From: Spirochaetales bacterium
GTDB taxonomy: Bacteria; Spirochaetota; Spirochaetia; JAGLYY01
DNA: 25,351 bases
Direction: 5' to 3'
Assembly (NCBI GenBank): GCA_023131935.1
Contig: JAGLYY010000097.1
Location: 1 to 25,351 of the forward strand
Both the position numbers and the translations under genes were made by a program. Below are positions 1 through 7,670 of this stretch, in pieces (within the stretch, counting starts at the first letter, position 1; each line of letters opens with the position of its first letter). The notes under the pieces are model-generated. The model was given only the letters and a program-made list of their open reading frames with translations. It ran no database searches and had not been told where the DNA came from.

Positions 1-547
1 CTTTGAAAAGACTCTTGAGAGACTTAAAGAAGTCGGGCATAACGGCCATTCATCCATGGAAGCCCTTACTGAATATCATTACGGCTACGGAGAGATACTA
101 AGCTTGCAGGATGTAAGGGAAGATTTCAGTGGGGCCTGGCGTGGACAACGGGAGAGGACGAACCTTTTTCAGGATGTTCTTGGATCAACGGTTTACGCGA
201 CTCATAAGAACCACGGGGAGGCGTTCTCTTACGATGCCTTTGGAAGAGGCTACGAGGGAAATCTGGAGTTTGCCGGGGATATAGGGTATAATGGGAAGCG
301 TATGGATCCTGTTACTGAATTTTATGATTATGGATTTAGACATTATTTATCTCAAAATAAACGTTGGATGACAGTAGATCCGATTCGCTCGGGCCTAAAT
401 TGGTACGTTTACTGTAGTAATGACCCCATCAATTTCATAGATCTGTTTGGGCTATTAGAAAGTGATATTCAAGCTGCCCATGGTGTTAAAATTGATCCGT
501 ATAATCCTTCTGGGGATGCTTATCAGCCTGGACCAGTGCCTGAAGAA
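1..547 (+). repeat. Long direct repeat of Rhs core DNA, copy 1
   Basis: This stretch aligns without gaps to 1813-2359 (constant offset of 1812). It encodes the end of the Rhs core plus the linker up to PGPVPEE. Similarity stops abruptly at the start of the tip. The left end is set by the window edge. Confidence 0.85.
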
Positions 548-838
548 ATAGAAGTAGGAAGACTTATAAATCAGAAAGCAAGAGGTTATTTTAATTTGGT
601 ACTTGCTACTGCAGAAGTTGCAGGAAGTTTTATAGTAGCGGGTTTTGGCATCCTAGCTGGTGATGATACTACACTACCAGCTATAGCAGGTGGATTGTTT
701 GTCCTTGGCTCTCGCAATATTGGCTTCGCTGTTCATGATATTGTCTCCGCAAACTCAGGTAGAATTATAGAAAATCCCACAGGTGGACCATTACCAGATT
801 TTATGTCGGGCTATATAAATCCAGATGAATTTAAGTAA
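2..838 (+). CDS. Rhs/YD-repeat toxin, C-terminal part with hydrophobic tip (5' truncated by window)
   Basis: The reading frame is open from the first bases of the window, so the gene begins upstream; the ATG at 56 is internal. The protein shows YD-repeat and Rhs-core features (HYGYGEI, a DVLGSTVYAT segment, YDAFGR, GYNGKRMDP, then a GLNWYVYCSNDPINFIDLFGL-type core end). These belong to the RHS-repeat-associated core, which in polymorphic toxins forms a shell around a variable C-terminal toxin. After a linker ending PGPVPEE, shared with the second copy at 1.8-2.4 kb, a unique tip of about 97 residues follows. The tip holds two glycine-rich hydrophobic stretches (roughly residues 180-215 and 220-240 counted from the ATG at 56). 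I recognise no nuclease or deaminase motif. Two tiny membrane-protein genes follow directly and are candidate immunity genes. The tip is more AT-rich than the core, as expected for an exchanged module. Confidence 0.85.
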   Translation, partial: FEKTLERLKEVGHNGHSSMEALTEYHYGYGEILSLQDVREDFSGAWRGQRERTNLFQDVLGSTVYATHKNHGEAFSYDAFGRGYEGNLEFAGDIGYNGKRMDPVTEFYDYGFRHYLSQNKRWMTVDPIRSGLNWYVYCSNDPINFIDLFGLLESDIQAAHGVKIDPYNPSGDAYQPGPVPEEIEVGRLINQKARGYFNLVLATAEVAGSFIVAGFGILAGDDTTLPAIAGGLFVLGSRNIGFAVHDIVSANSGRIIENPTGGPLPDFMSGYINPDEFK

Positions 839-847
839 GGTATTAAA

Positions 848-1030
848 ATGAAAAGAGTGCAATTGATATTTTTGATAGCTGGAATTGTCGGTATAATATG
901 GTATTTGCTAGGGATGTTTAATTGGGAAAAGGTGTATTTAGTAGACATTGTAACTGCAATCATATTATTAATAATAGTAATTGCATTTAATATCTCATTG
1001 GCTCTTTTTATTAAAAAGAGGAAATTGTAA
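848..1030 (+). CDS. Small two-helix membrane protein, candidate immunity protein
   Basis: The protein has 60 residues and two predicted membrane segments (about residues 5-23 and 33-54), with a KKRKL tail that is positive and probably cytoplasmic. I do not recognise a family. It starts nine bases after the Rhs stop codon; the stop itself forms part of a TAAGG ribosome-binding site at 836-840, which suggests coupled translation. The next gene overlaps it by one base (TAATG). Position directly after a toxin tip is the usual place for an immunity gene, and a membrane location fits a toxin tip that is itself hydrophobic. The DNA is markedly AT-rich compared with the Rhs core. Confidence 0.6.
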   Translation: MKRVQLIFLIAGIVGIIWYLLGMFNWEKVYLVDIVTAIILLIIVIAFNISLALFIKKRKL

Positions 1031-1230
1031 TGAATTTAGGTTTCTTTATTCCATTGGTAGCTGGTGCGTTCTTTGTCCTGTTAAGTTATGGTTATTTTAT
1101 TAAGAAAGATAATGTTAAAAAGGAAAATATTGTTTTGTTTAATAGATTATCATTATGTTTAAGAATTTTGGGAATATTATTATTATTTGGTTGGTTATTT
1201 ATGCTTATTTTCTTTAAGTTTATATTATAA
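1030..1230 (+). CDS. Small two-helix membrane protein, candidate immunity partner
   Basis: The protein has 66 residues with membrane segments at about 5-23 and 43-64, separated by a lysine-rich loop. Its ATG overlaps the last base of the preceding stop (TAATG), so the two small proteins are almost certainly translated together. They may form one immunity complex, or the second may be a remnant of another module. I see no family motif. The gene is AT-rich like its neighbour, and a 37-bp direct repeat begins 20 bases after its stop. Confidence 0.55.
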   Translation: MNLGFFIPLVAGAFFVLLSYGYFIKKDNVKKENIVLFNRLSLCLRILGILLLFGWLFMLIFFKFIL

Positions 1231-1250
1231 TGGCCCGTGCAGTTGTAGAG

Positions 1251-1287
1251 CCACAAACAGTACATTTTCAAAAGAGCCCGTCCCAAT
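1251..1287. repeat. 37-bp direct repeat after toxin module 1
   Basis: The sequence matches 3033-3069 at 33 of 37 positions, counted by eye. Both copies begin CCACAAAC and lie about 20 bp after the last immunity gene of a module. They look like module boundaries. Confidence 0.75.
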
Positions 1288-1812
1288 ATTTGAATGTAGC
1301 GGCCGAGAAGCCCTTCCCTTTATCGCGGATGTGGATGTTCCATACGCAGTGCAGGATAATCTTAAACAACTGTATGAAATTATCGCTGAGGATTCCACCT
1401 ATCTTGATTTCTACGGAAACCGGTTCTGGCGAGAAACATACGCCTACGATGAAGCGAATAACATAGACTACCGCCTTGACGGCTGGGGGAAGATGGATTA
1501 CAGCTACAATGATGGCGACAGGCTCACCCAGCTTGGAGAGAAAAGCTTTTCCTATGATCCCAACGGAAACCTTTCAATTGAAACCCTCGGCGTACAGGCG
1601 CGTGAATACACCTACACCCCTGAGAACAGGGCTGCACGAATAATAGAGGTCAATCCTCAAGCCCTCCTTCCTGAAGCCGGCAAGAGCTTCGACATTGCCT
1701 ATGGCTATGATGGACTTGGACGGAAGGTTCTGGCTTCAAGTACAATGCCTGAAGTGGGTCATGGACAGCATGATAATATCAGGCATGAATACTGCTATTA
1801 CGACGGCCTGAG

Positions 1813-2359
1813 CTTTGAAAAGACTCTTGAGAGACTTGAGGAAGTCGGCCACAACGGCCGCGTAACACTGGAAGCACTGAATGAGTACCATTACGGATAC
1901 GGAGAGATATTAAGCTTACAGGATGTGAGGGAAGATTTCAGCGGTGCATGGCGTGGACAGAGGGAGAGGACGAATCTTTTTCAGGATGTCCTTGGTTCAA
2001 CGGTTTATGCTACCCGCAAGAACCACGGGGAGGCATTTTCCTACGATGCTTTCGGAAGGGATTATGAGGGAAATCTGGAATTTGACAGGAATATTGGATA
2101 TAATGGGAAACGTATGGATCCTTTCGCAAATATCGCACATTACGGATTCAGAGATTACAGTCCGCAGATGAAGAGGTTCACCACCATTGATCCGATTCGC
2201 AGCGGCCTAAATTGGTATGTTTACTGTAGTAATGATCCGATCAACTTCATAGATTTATTTGGTCTTTTAGAAAGTGATATTCAAGCTGCCCATGGTGTTG
2301 GATTTGATCCATATAATCCTTCTGGGGATGCTAATAAACCGGGGCCAGTGCCTGAAGAA
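1813..2359 (+). repeat. Long direct repeat of Rhs core DNA, copy 2
   Basis: This is the partner of 1-547, gap-free at an offset of 1812. Some stretches are identical while others differ mainly at third codon positions, so the copies are diverged and not a very recent duplication. Confidence 0.85.
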
Positions 2360-2616
2360 CCGGATATCGATAGTAATAGTCTGACCATGGATACTACAGC
2401 GTGGGAAGTTCTGGCTGGTGTTGAAACGGTTGGACTAGGAGGACTTATAATCTATGCAGGAAGTATGGCTGGCGTTGTGAGTGGTGGCATTTTTATAGTA
2501 GCAGGTGTAACGATAATATTTGTTGGTATTGATCTACTCGAAGGAGACGGGCTCGATATGACTACGGATATTATTAATTCCCTTACGGGCAACTAAAACT
2601 CAGGGTAGGAGAACTG

Positions 2617-3012
2617 ATGATGACATGGGTACTTTTTGTTACGCTGTTAATAACGGTGATTATATTAACGTGGGGAATTGTAATCAGACTGAGTCGCAAA
2701 CGTACACGGCAACGTTATCTTTCAAAACCAATAGGCGAGATTGTAGAGGCGAAGGTCTTCGCAAGAAAATTAATGGTTTTGTCCTTATGTTTTGCATTCC
2801 TTGGTCCGGTGCCGCTTAGTTTCATCATCGCTCAATTTGCTGATGGAAGAGTTCGAACCGTAATCATAGGATTGACCATCATCTTGGTTATAAGTTCGAT
2901 AATGTCTGCCATTTATTGGTGGACTGTAGAGGGGGTGACTCGTTCATTATTTGAGGAGCAATCAGGTGGGCATAGTGATAATACTGATGATGCAAAAGAA
3001 AAAACATTGTGA
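2617..3012 (+). CDS. Three-helix membrane protein, candidate immunity protein for the orphan tip
   Basis: The protein has 131 residues with membrane segments at about 3-24, 50-71 and 80-101, a basic cytoplasmic loop (RLSRKRTRQR) and an acidic hydrophilic tail. The start is one of two consecutive ATGs at 2617 and 2620, after an AGGAG at 2607-2611. It follows the orphan Rhs tip by 20 bases, which matches the toxin-immunity order of module 1, and the second copy of the 37-bp repeat starts 20 bases after its stop. I recognise no family. Because the tip next to it is hydrophobic and this protein is integral to the membrane, protection at the membrane is plausible but inferred. Confidence 0.65.
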   Translation: MMTWVLFVTLLITVIILTWGIVIRLSRKRTRQRYLSKPIGEIVEAKVFARKLMVLSLCFAFLGPVPLSFIIAQFADGRVRTVIIGLTIILVISSIMSAIYWWTVEGVTRSLFEEQSGGHSDNTDDAKEKTL

Positions 3013-3032
3013 AGGATTTGCTACTTACTGAA

Positions 3033-3069
3033 CCACAAACGGTACATTTTCATAAGAGTCCGTCCCGAT
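3033..3069. repeat. 37-bp direct repeat after toxin module 2
   Basis: This is the second copy of the repeat at 1251-1287, with four mismatches. The distance between the copies (1782 bp) spans the orphan cassette plus its immunity gene. Confidence 0.75.
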
Positions 3070-3106
3070 GTCGGAGCGGGGTTCTTCTGACTTCCATTCA
3101 TTATCG

Positions 3107-3131
3107 ACAGACCGTACAACCGGTCTGTTTA
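3107..3131 (+). terminator. Probable terminator after the toxin-immunity region
   Basis: A perfect 8-bp stem ACAGACCG / CGGTCTGT encloses a 6-base loop (3107-3114, 3121-3128) and is followed by TTTATT. It lies about 95 bases after the last immunity gene. The T tract is short, so the call is moderate. Confidence 0.5.
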
Positions 3132-3241
3132 TTGTCCAGTAATCTCATGTTCCGAGCTGTTTTCAGTTGATTGCTGAATTTAAGAGGATCAACTCTCTGT
3201 CCGTTAAAATTCTCTGGGAGTAACAAGACAGGAGTAATAAT

Positions 3242-3418
3242 TTAAGCGGCACTCCAGAAACCTAAACCATTCATCCTCGCAATAGAAGCTATTACGTGTC
3301 CCTGACCAATTTGACGTCCCTTACCAAATTCTGATCGCAAAAATTCCCGAATTAAACGTGTATAAAATTTGGGTGAAAGAAGCCGATTGCCTGGTCGTTC
3401 GTTCCACTCACTGCTCGG
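3242..3418 (-). pseudogene. Unidentified 58-codon reading-frame remnant
   Basis: On the minus strand a frame is open from a TAG at 3419-3421 to a TAA at 3242-3244. It has no start codon in a useful place, but its composition is protein-like (RLIREFLRSEFGKGRQIGQG, then HVIASIARMNGLGFWSAA at the end). I do not recognise the family. Its upstream end coincides with a GCTCGGCT word at 3413-3420, which is also the core of the dispersed repeats at 15.3 and 25.2 kb, so it may be a gene end cut off by that repeat. The rest of 3132-3490 shows no gene that I can support. Confidence 0.25.
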
Positions 3419-3490
3419 CTATGCATCCTTCCCAAATTAATGCAACATAAAACCTTACGATAACAATTTAGGAATTGCGATGAAAACAGA

Positions 3491-3521
3491 AAAAAACCCT
3501 CTGAAATCGAAATTTCAAAGG
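3491..3521 (-). terminator. Rho-independent terminator of the LysM/TPR operon
   Basis: A 10-bp stem with one mismatch and a 4-base loop lies at 3498-3521. Read on the minus strand it is followed by G and then seven T residues. It sits about 50 bases after the stop of the last gene of the operon. Confidence 0.85.
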
Positions 3522-3568
3522 CATCCACCCTCACGGAAGAAGCTGTTCCGGGCGTCCGCATCCGACAG

Positions 3569-4432
3569 TTACCAGGAATCTGAAATTTCCGGAGAGATGA
3601 TAAGGATCCGTCCCTGGGAAATAAGATCAAGATTATGGTCATTTTGAAGCAGTTTGTTCGCAATTTCCAGAGGGATAATAATATCGGTACGGTTTGTTCC
3701 AAAGAGTCTGACCGCTGAGGTCCTTAGGGGGGTTATGCCGATACGTTCGAGAAAAGGGGCTTCGTTGGTATCTTTACTGTATCCGACTATCCCCCATTGC
3801 TTTAAGAATTCAGGTTCTACCATCTTCACCTCGGCGATGAGCCGCATATTTTCATCGTAAATCCTGGGAAACATGGTAGGTTTCAGGAATTCTTCATCAC
3901 TGTTTGGTTCTCCCTGGATCGGCAATTCATCGGCGGCATAGATTACCAAGCCTGAAAATTCCGCGGATGGCGCCCAGGTGAGCATCGGGGGATTCCTGTA
4001 AGGAATGGTGTGCTCAATAAAAAGATCAATGATATGTGGAAAGAGATTGAACCGGTGACAGAGAGTAAGGGTCGTCATGTCCGGAGAGAGGATACTCTCA
4101 ATGATCTCCCCTTTTAAACGAAGTTCCTGAATTCCGGAGAGGACTTCACTCTTTTCAAGGGCTATGTCGCGGGCGGTTTGCCATGAATTCACACGGAAGG
4201 AAAAGAGGGCCTGCCTGAGTAGTGAGGGGAAATTCTGTTCAATAATCTGTTCCCCTTTCCTCCTCGCGGTGGGTAATACCCGGGAGAGATCGGAGATTTT
4301 CACTGATGTTTTGATGATAAGATCCCCGGTATCCCAGGAAATTTCATAAGAGGAGGAGGTTTCCCCATCGGCGTATACCGGAAGGCCTGTTAAGAAGAGC
4401 ATCAATAGTAATGCGGGTATCCTGATTCTCAC
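3569..4432 (-). CDS. Exported protein of unknown function
   Basis: The protein has 287 residues and begins with a clear Sec signal peptide (hydrophobic core about residues 5-18, cleavage likely after VYA at about 21). No lipobox cysteine is present, so the product is probably periplasmic. I recognise no family with confidence. The body begins with a beta-rich segment, and its second half contains a conserved-looking PRIYDENMRLIAEVK stretch and a C-terminal region with many short beta strands. The start is a GTG at 4432 preceded by GGAGGG at good spacing. It is the last gene of a three-gene minus operon (TPR lipoprotein, LysM protein, this protein) that ends at the terminator at 3491-3521, so a role in the cell envelope together with the LysM protein is likely. 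Confidence 0.7.
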   Translation of the reverse strand: MRIRIPALLLMLFLTGLPVYADGETSSSYEISWDTGDLIIKTSVKISDLSRVLPTARRKGEQIIEQNFPSLLRQALFSFRVNSWQTARDIALEKSEVLSGIQELRLKGEIIESILSPDMTTLTLCHRFNLFPHIIDLFIEHTIPYRNPPMLTWAPSAEFSGLVIYAADELPIQGEPNSDEEFLKPTMFPRIYDENMRLIAEVKMVEPEFLKQWGIVGYSKDTNEAPFLERIGITPLRTSAVRLFGTNRTDIIIPLEIANKLLQNDHNLDLISQGRILIISPEISDSW

Positions 4433-4469
4433 CCTGTCCCTCCGGAATGTTTCAACTATGAGGGTCCCT

Positions 4470-4811
4470 TTATCGTACAGCGGGGATCAGAAGTTTCTGA
4501 CCGATCTGAAGCAGATTGACCTTGATCCCGGGATTGTACTGGAGGATGAGGGCGACTGGAATGTTAAAATGTCGACTCAGGGCGTATACAGTGTCCCCCT
4601 TCGTTATTGTATGAACCGACATGTTTATCAGATCCCCGCCCAGATCTCTCAGGGTCCTCTCTAGTACATCGGAATATTCAGCCGGAACCTTCAGAAAATA
4701 GCTGTCATCCCCGGGTGGGGTTATAAGGAGAAGGAGTATAAAAAAGGTTAATCCTTCTCTGTTGAACCCGCAAAGGGTTTGTCGCCAAAATAGATACCTG
4801 CCCATTCCCAT
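4470..4811 (-). CDS. LysM-domain protein with N-terminal membrane segment
   Basis: The protein has 113 residues. A hydrophobic segment (about residues 20-31) is followed by a short spacer and one LysM domain at about 66-111, with the typical HTITKGDTVYALSRHFNI beginning, NP in the middle and QIGQKLLIP at the end. LysM domains bind N-acetylglucosamine-containing glycans such as peptidoglycan, so the product is probably a membrane-anchored or exported cell-wall binding protein. The first ATG overlaps the preceding lipoprotein gene by 64 bases. No later ATG or GTG precedes the hydrophobic segment, so the long overlap appears real unless a rarer start is used. The exported protein gene follows 37 bases downstream. 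Confidence 0.75.
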   Translation of the reverse strand: MGMGRYLFWRQTLCGFNREGLTFFILLLLITPPGDDSYFLKVPAEYSDVLERTLRDLGGDLINMSVHTITKGDTVYALSRHFNIPVALILQYNPGIKVNLLQIGQKLLIPAVR

Positions 4812-5830
4812 TTTCCATGAATTTCCGGATCTGCCGGGAAGTAAATCTTCCTGAAATAAAGGTACCAGGTTTTAATCCTGTAGGACCACCCCGTAGTTTT
4901 CAGGTAAGCTTCCTGGTTGTTGGAACCTTCATCCAGAGTGTGACTTAACACGATATTTCTTCCCATGAATCCGCCGATATTTGACAGGAATTCCCTGTCG
5001 GCTTCAGTTTCCTTCTGCTGCCAGGACACGGCGAAGAAGTTAACCTTTGCCATGTACCGAGTAAGTGTACTGCCGCCGGAACGGCCCTCCCTTATTGCAC
5101 CCCTTATCCTCCAAATAAGATCATCGAGATCCTTTAAAATCCAGTCCTTATTCTGTATATCGTAAAAAGCTGTCTTTTTCCCAATTATTTCGTGAGCATC
5201 GGGTACCCCGGGGATACTGGAGTCAGTATAGAGCATGAAATTCCGGTATGCTTGAATCGCCAGCTGCCATTCGCCGAGTTCCTCATAGGTGCGGGCAAGA
5301 TAATAAAAAATCTGTCCCTTATCTATCTCATCAGGGAACCGGGAAATAAGTTCTTTATAATAATTTATCTTTACTTCCGGATCTTTCGAAAGCTTGATAA
5401 GATTTGTCAGACATGCGTAGTGGATCGATTTTCCCATAACAAGGAGGTCGACATAATTTTTTAAAATTCGTTCAAAATAGTGGGTTGCGAAGGGAATCGC
5501 ATCCTCTTTCTTATAATTCTGTGCAACAAGAAGCAGGTAATAACCGTTATAGGGATCATTCCGGTGGTTTTCAACATAAGTAGTGAGATAGAGATTTAAT
5601 TTCTGCCGGTATTTTTCCCCGATCAGGGCTTTAATGATCTGCTGATTCAGAATGTACCGACCCTCGCTGCTCAGTTCCTGGTTTTCCAGGTCTTCCATCA
5701 CCTGTAAAAGAAATTCCCGCTCCTGTTTCTCCCCTTCCACGAAGTAGGAGTTCGGATTTCCGCAGGAAGCGACAAACAGCATAATGAAGATAATGGGCAG
5801 AATTAGTCGAAAGTATGGCCTTTCTTGCAT
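4748..5830 (-). CDS. TPR-like lipoprotein
   Basis: I start the gene at the ATG at 5830 and not the TTG nine bases further up. The resulting protein has 360 residues with a lipoprotein signal peptide ending in the lipobox FVASC (cysteine 23), so the product is probably a membrane-anchored lipoprotein. The body is helical, with at least one clear TPR unit (YYLARTYEELGEWQLAIQAY, about residues 175-194) and weaker repeats before it. The C-terminal part (about 230-350) is a different, aromatic-rich region that I do not recognise. TPR lipoproteins usually act as scaffolds for envelope complexes. It leads the operon with the LysM and exported proteins, and its promoter overlaps the divergent one at 5841-5892. 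Confidence 0.75.
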   Translation of the reverse strand: MQERPYFRLILPIIFIMLFVASCGNPNSYFVEGEKQEREFLLQVMEDLENQELSSEGRYILNQQIIKALIGEKYRQKLNLYLTTYVENHRNDPYNGYYLLLVAQNYKKEDAIPFATHYFERILKNYVDLLVMGKSIHYACLTNLIKLSKDPEVKINYYKELISRFPDEIDKGQIFYYLARTYEELGEWQLAIQAYRNFMLYTDSSIPGVPDAHEIIGKKTAFYDIQNKDWILKDLDDLIWRIRGAIREGRSGGSTLTRYMAKVNFFAVSWQQKETEADREFLSNIGGFMGRNIVLSHTLDEGSNNQEAYLKTTGWSYRIKTWYLYFRKIYFPADPEIHGKWEWAGIYFGDKPFAGSTEKD

Positions 5831-5840
5831 ATCCAGCAAG

Positions 5841-5869
5841 ATACTATCATACTACCTTGTAGTTGGCAA
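5841..5869 (-). promoter_or_regulatory. Promoter of the TPR-LysM operon
   Basis: On the minus strand, TTGCCA (5864-5869) lies 17 bases from TAGTAT (5841-5846). Transcription would begin only a few bases before the ATG at 5830, so the message would have almost no leader. Confidence 0.5.
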
Positions 5870-5892
5870 GAAGCAGTGGTTTTTGCTATGAT
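5863..5892 (+). promoter_or_regulatory. Promoter of the divergent TPR lipoprotein gene
   Basis: TTGGCA (5863-5868) lies 18 bases from TATGAT (5887-5892). Its -35 box overlaps that of the opposite promoter. A start point near 5899 would lie before the ATG at 5933 and after the earlier possible starts, which supports 5933 as the start. Confidence 0.5.
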
Positions 5893-5932
5893 GGGTTTTG
5901 TCGCTTCACGGAGCATAAACAGCAATACTTAC

Positions 5933-7606
5933 ATGAGATTATTACGAACTATTAACAGGATTACAGGAACAGCTCTTATCTCATTTTTTTTACTGCTGTA
6001 TGCCTGTGCCTCCGGTCCGGGAACTACCGGGGAGGTACTATCCGACCCTCCTCCGGTTATTCCGGAAAATCCGCTAAAAGAAAGCAGGCGGGATATTGGG
6101 ATAGGATCACCAGAAAGTTTAATAAAAGCCTATAATTCCCTCACTGCCCCTGAGAACCTGGAATCGGATAACGCCCGGGAACTCGCTTTTGTAGCCTACA
6201 ATCTCCTATCCATCCTCTATCCTCTTTATCTTCCAGAAGTCCCGGAGATCCTGCCTCCGACCGGCAGTATCTTCATTTCTCTGTTCGAGGAGATACAAGA
6301 GGGTGGGATTCCCCATGTAAAGCAGGGGGATATTTCCTTTATTACCCTTTTCCTCCCCGCGGTTGGAGTGTTTTTTTCAGAAGAGGAGGATATTCTTTTA
6401 GCGGGAGATGAAATTCTTGGGAACGCAGTGCTTCTGAACCCCGATTCAGTTATTTCCCCCTTTCTCCTTGGTATTATCTCAGAAAAATTGGATTACCTGG
6501 AAGAAGCTCAAGGGTACTATGAGAATGCCCTCCAACTCTCAGAAACCTGTTATCCTGCTCATCTCGGATTGGCCCGTCTATTAATCAGTTCAAAGAACTG
6601 GGAGGGAGCGATGAAGCAGATTGAAGATCTCCTCCCTTTCAGTTCCAGGTGCCCTGAAATTGCAAGAATAGCTGCTTTTGCCGAGTTTGGCAGAAGTTCC
6701 ATTGACCGGGCAGCAGATTTCGCCGCTGAGGTACTCCAAAATAACCCGGATGACTTGGAGATGCTGTTTCTCAGGGTCAGGATTCTTGAAGAGAGGGGGA
6801 ACCTTGAGCAGGCGGAACGGCTGTTGAGTGTAGTAGAGGGGCGGGGTGCTCTGAACGAAGAAGGGTACCTGATGAAAGCCAGATTGAGGATTGAAGCAGA
6901 GGATTACCAATCCGCTATGAAGGTCCTTGAAGAGGGCCGAATACGGTTTCCCGAAGAGAATCGTTTTATTTCAGCCATTGGAGAATTGCTCATCATTACC
7001 GGAGACTGGGAGGCAGGAAAGAAACTACTGTTTGAGAATCTCGAAGGAACCGGGCAGGGATCTGAGAGTTTAAGGATTCTCCTGGATAATGCCCTTCTGG
7101 AGAACCGGTGGGAAGAGGTCTTGGAGTATTCAGAAAAGCTTCTGGAGGCCGAAGAATCAGCAGAAGTGCTCCATGCCGCTTACACTGCCGCTTTTCAGCT
7201 GGAGCGAGATGACGCAGCTCTTCGGTATGCTGAGAAACTCTATAAGGATTACGGAGATAAGTATATCGTCTCCTATCTCTGGATTCTTGTTCGAACAGGA
7301 GATTCTCAGATCCACGCTTTAGTAGAGGAAGCTTTCGGTCTTGAACTTGCGGGCAGGGGGAAAAGTGAATTGTATGTTATTAAAAGCATCCTCATTCGAG
7401 ACATCGCCCAGAAAATTGAGTTACTTCAATCTGCTCTTTTAGAGGACCTGGAGAATACCGAAGCCCTCATTCTTCTTTCCCGGTTGTACCGTGACGGCGG
7501 TGATTTCCGGAGGGCCTACCGGTATTTGAAACAGGCAGCGGCCCTCCGGCCGGAGGATCAAAAATTGCAGGAGGAATTAGAATCTGCCAGAGAGAAAATT
7601 CGGTAA
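5933..7606 (+). CDS. Large TPR-repeat lipoprotein
   Basis: The frame is open from 5825, but I choose the ATG at 5933. It puts a signal peptide with lipobox LLYAC (cysteine 25) at the N-terminus, and the earlier 36 codons overlap both promoters. The protein then has 557 residues. After a proline-rich linker it is almost wholly helical, with many TPR-type pairs: AQGYYENALQLSETCYPAHL, the NPDDLEMLFLRVRILEERGN and LEQAERLL pair, and RRAYRYLKQAAALRPEDQKL at the end. It is probably a lipid-anchored scaffold in the periplasm. It is divergent from the TPR lipoprotein of the LysM operon, so the two may work together. No ribosome-binding site stands out before 5933, and no terminator is visible after the stop. 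Confidence 0.75.
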   Translation: MRLLRTINRITGTALISFFLLLYACASGPGTTGEVLSDPPPVIPENPLKESRRDIGIGSPESLIKAYNSLTAPENLESDNARELAFVAYNLLSILYPLYLPEVPEILPPTGSIFISLFEEIQEGGIPHVKQGDISFITLFLPAVGVFFSEEEDILLAGDEILGNAVLLNPDSVISPFLLGIISEKLDYLEEAQGYYENALQLSETCYPAHLGLARLLISSKNWEGAMKQIEDLLPFSSRCPEIARIAAFAEFGRSSIDRAADFAAEVLQNNPDDLEMLFLRVRILEERGNLEQAERLLSVVEGRGALNEEGYLMKARLRIEAEDYQSAMKVLEEGRIRFPEENRFISAIGELLIITGDWEAGKKLLFENLEGTGQGSESLRILLDNALLENRWEEVLEYSEKLLEAEESAEVLHAAYTAAFQLERDDAALRYAEKLYKDYGDKYIVSYLWILVRTGDSQIHALVEEAFGLELAGRGKSELYVIKSILIRDIAQKIELLQSALLEDLENTEALILLSRLYRDGGDFRRAYRYLKQAAALRPEDQKLQEELESAREKIR

Positions 7607-7670
7607 ATTCTTGTCCTTTCGTAGGTGAGAGGATACAATCCCTTTATTCATACTGCTTCTGGGAAATCCG

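Larger units (their letters stand above)
1251..2596 (+). pseudogene. Orphan Rhs C-terminal cassette with a second hydrophobic tip, no credible start
   Basis: The frame codes for YD repeats (YAYDEANNIDYR, YSYNDGDR, FSYDPNGN), the Rhs core (YDAFGR, YNGKRMDP, GLNWYVYC, DPINFIDLFGL) and a unique tip of about 79 residues after PGPVPEE. The tip has a long glycine-rich hydrophobic stretch and no recognised catalytic motif. Nothing upstream gives a proper start: the only early candidate is a TTG at 1187 inside the preceding small gene, and the residues before about 1290 do not look like Rhs. The cassette lacks the large N-terminal part of a full Rhs protein, so it is best read as a displaced toxin end held next to the active gene. 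Recombination through the 547-bp shared core could place this tip on the upstream gene. The left boundary is uncertain. Confidence 0.7.

Noticed and set aside
1187..1290. Extension of the second Rhs frame to a TTG at 1187
   Set aside because: It overlaps the preceding small gene, has no ribosome-binding site, and the first ~35 residues do not resemble Rhs sequence.
5825..5932. Longer N-terminus of the plus-strand TPR lipoprotein
   Set aside because: It would put the signal peptide and lipobox in the interior of the protein and overlap the predicted promoter.
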